From NCBI GenBank assembly GCA_964057225.1, contig OZ059900.1:18305638-18369637 (forward strand): a stretch of DNA of 64,000 nucleotides. Direction: 5' to 3'. Both the position numbers and the translations under genes were made by a program. This document shows, one piece after another, positions 63,953-64,000 of this stretch; position 1 is the stretch's first letter; every line of letters begins with the position of its first letter. The stretch is from Auanema rhodensis. Taxonomy: Eukaryota; Nematoda; Chromadorea; Rhabditida; Rhabditidae. The notes beneath the pieces are model-generated. The model was not told where the DNA came from. It did no database searches and saw only the letters and a program-made list of their open reading frames with translations.

Positions 63953-64000
63953 TATTATGCTGGAAAACCAGTTTTTGGAAATTTCGCTGTAAACAAGGTT
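63953..64000. repeat. Partial monomer at the right edge
   Basis: The first 48 bases of monomer M188, in phase with the array and without variants, are cut by the window end. The array therefore extends beyond the window. The left edge begins exactly at the start phase chosen here, so M1 is complete only by that convention. Confidence 0.97.

Larger units (their letters stand above)
1..64000. repeat. Continuous 342-bp satellite DNA array (187 full monomers plus a partial)
   Basis: The same ~342-bp unit repeats head to tail from the first to the last base, always in the same orientation. Using the 'tattatgctgg' motif as monomer start, starts fall at 1, 343, 685, 1027, 1370 and so on to 63953. 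Of 187 complete units, 173 are 342 bp, six are 343 bp and eight are 341 bp; these indels account exactly for the last start position. Most monomers differ from the commonest form at only a few of about 20 recurrent positions, so typical identity is high, by eye about 97-99%. Monomer 1 is 33.9% GC. No gene, RNA gene, transposon or unique spacer interrupts the array, and both ends are inside it. Such arrays are typical of eukaryotic centromeric or pericentromeric heterochromatin. The family and species are not identified. This entry also serves as the statement that the entire window is without a gene. Confidence 0.99.

Noticed and set aside
1-64000. CRISPR array
   Set aside because: The regular spacing comes from a 342-bp unit repeated in full. 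There are no short repeats separated by unique spacers and no cas genes.
1-64000. Tandem gene array (rDNA, 5S, tRNA, histone) or intergenic spacer subrepeats
   Set aside because: The unit contains no rRNA-like or tRNA-like stretch and no open frame of useful length. The region around TTCGTACAAC resembles a polymerase III B box only superficially, and no matching A box was found.
1-64000. Tandem transposon or MITE copies
   Set aside because: No terminal inverted repeats, target-site duplications or transposase fragments are visible. The short inverted repeats inside the monomer (8-19 CTGG-AAAA-CCAG, 107-118, 170-206) are too small to be element ends.
1-64000. Known satellite family by name (for example a Tribolium or Drosophila satellite)
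   Set aside because: The length class and AT-richness would fit several families, but I could not match the sequence to one from memory, so no name is assigned.

Overview
The whole window is one uninterrupted, head-to-tail tandem array of a 342-bp satellite DNA monomer. There are 187 complete monomers plus a 48-bp partial one (63953-64000), all in the same orientation. There is no unique sequence, no transposon insertion, no RNA gene and no credible protein-coding gene. If a monomer is taken to begin at the 'tattatgctgg' motif, the first begins at base 1. The lengths reconcile exactly: 173 monomers are 342 bp, six are 343 bp (an extra C in a C-run) and eight are 341 bp (seven lost one A from an A-run, one lost a C). 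The array runs off both ends of the window.

The sequence points to eukaryotic constitutive heterochromatin, probably centromeric or pericentromeric. Monomer 1 is 33.9% GC and has 10 CpG against about 9.8 expected, so there is no CpG depletion. The monomer also looks like an old dimer of two ~170-bp halves. The ~170/~340-bp length class, the AT-richness and the intact CpG would suit an insect, for example a tenebrionid beetle. That is inference: I do not recognise the monomer as a named family and cannot search for it.

The information lies in which monomer variants sit next to each other. About 20 diagnostic positions define monomer types, and blocks of neighbouring types recur as multi-monomer (higher-order) duplications of many sizes. 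These include trimers (1026 bp; 2054-4105, 5474-7525, 7526-9577), a 1711-bp pentamer in four copies, dimer runs, a long segment at 10262-19498 that reappears contracted at 20525-27366, a 15-monomer direct duplication (27709-32838 and 32839-37967), a hexamer duplication (37968-42071), a tetramer duplication (44808-47543) and a distal trimer in three copies. No single higher-order period governs the array.

Near 44.8-46.2 kb the variant vocabulary changes. Proximal markers disappear and a distal set takes over to the end of the window. At least one monomer (16077-16418) is a readable unequal-crossover hybrid, and nested markers give a relative order of duplication events. Monomers are numbered M1 (start 1) to M187 (start 63612); positions inside a monomer are given relative to M1.
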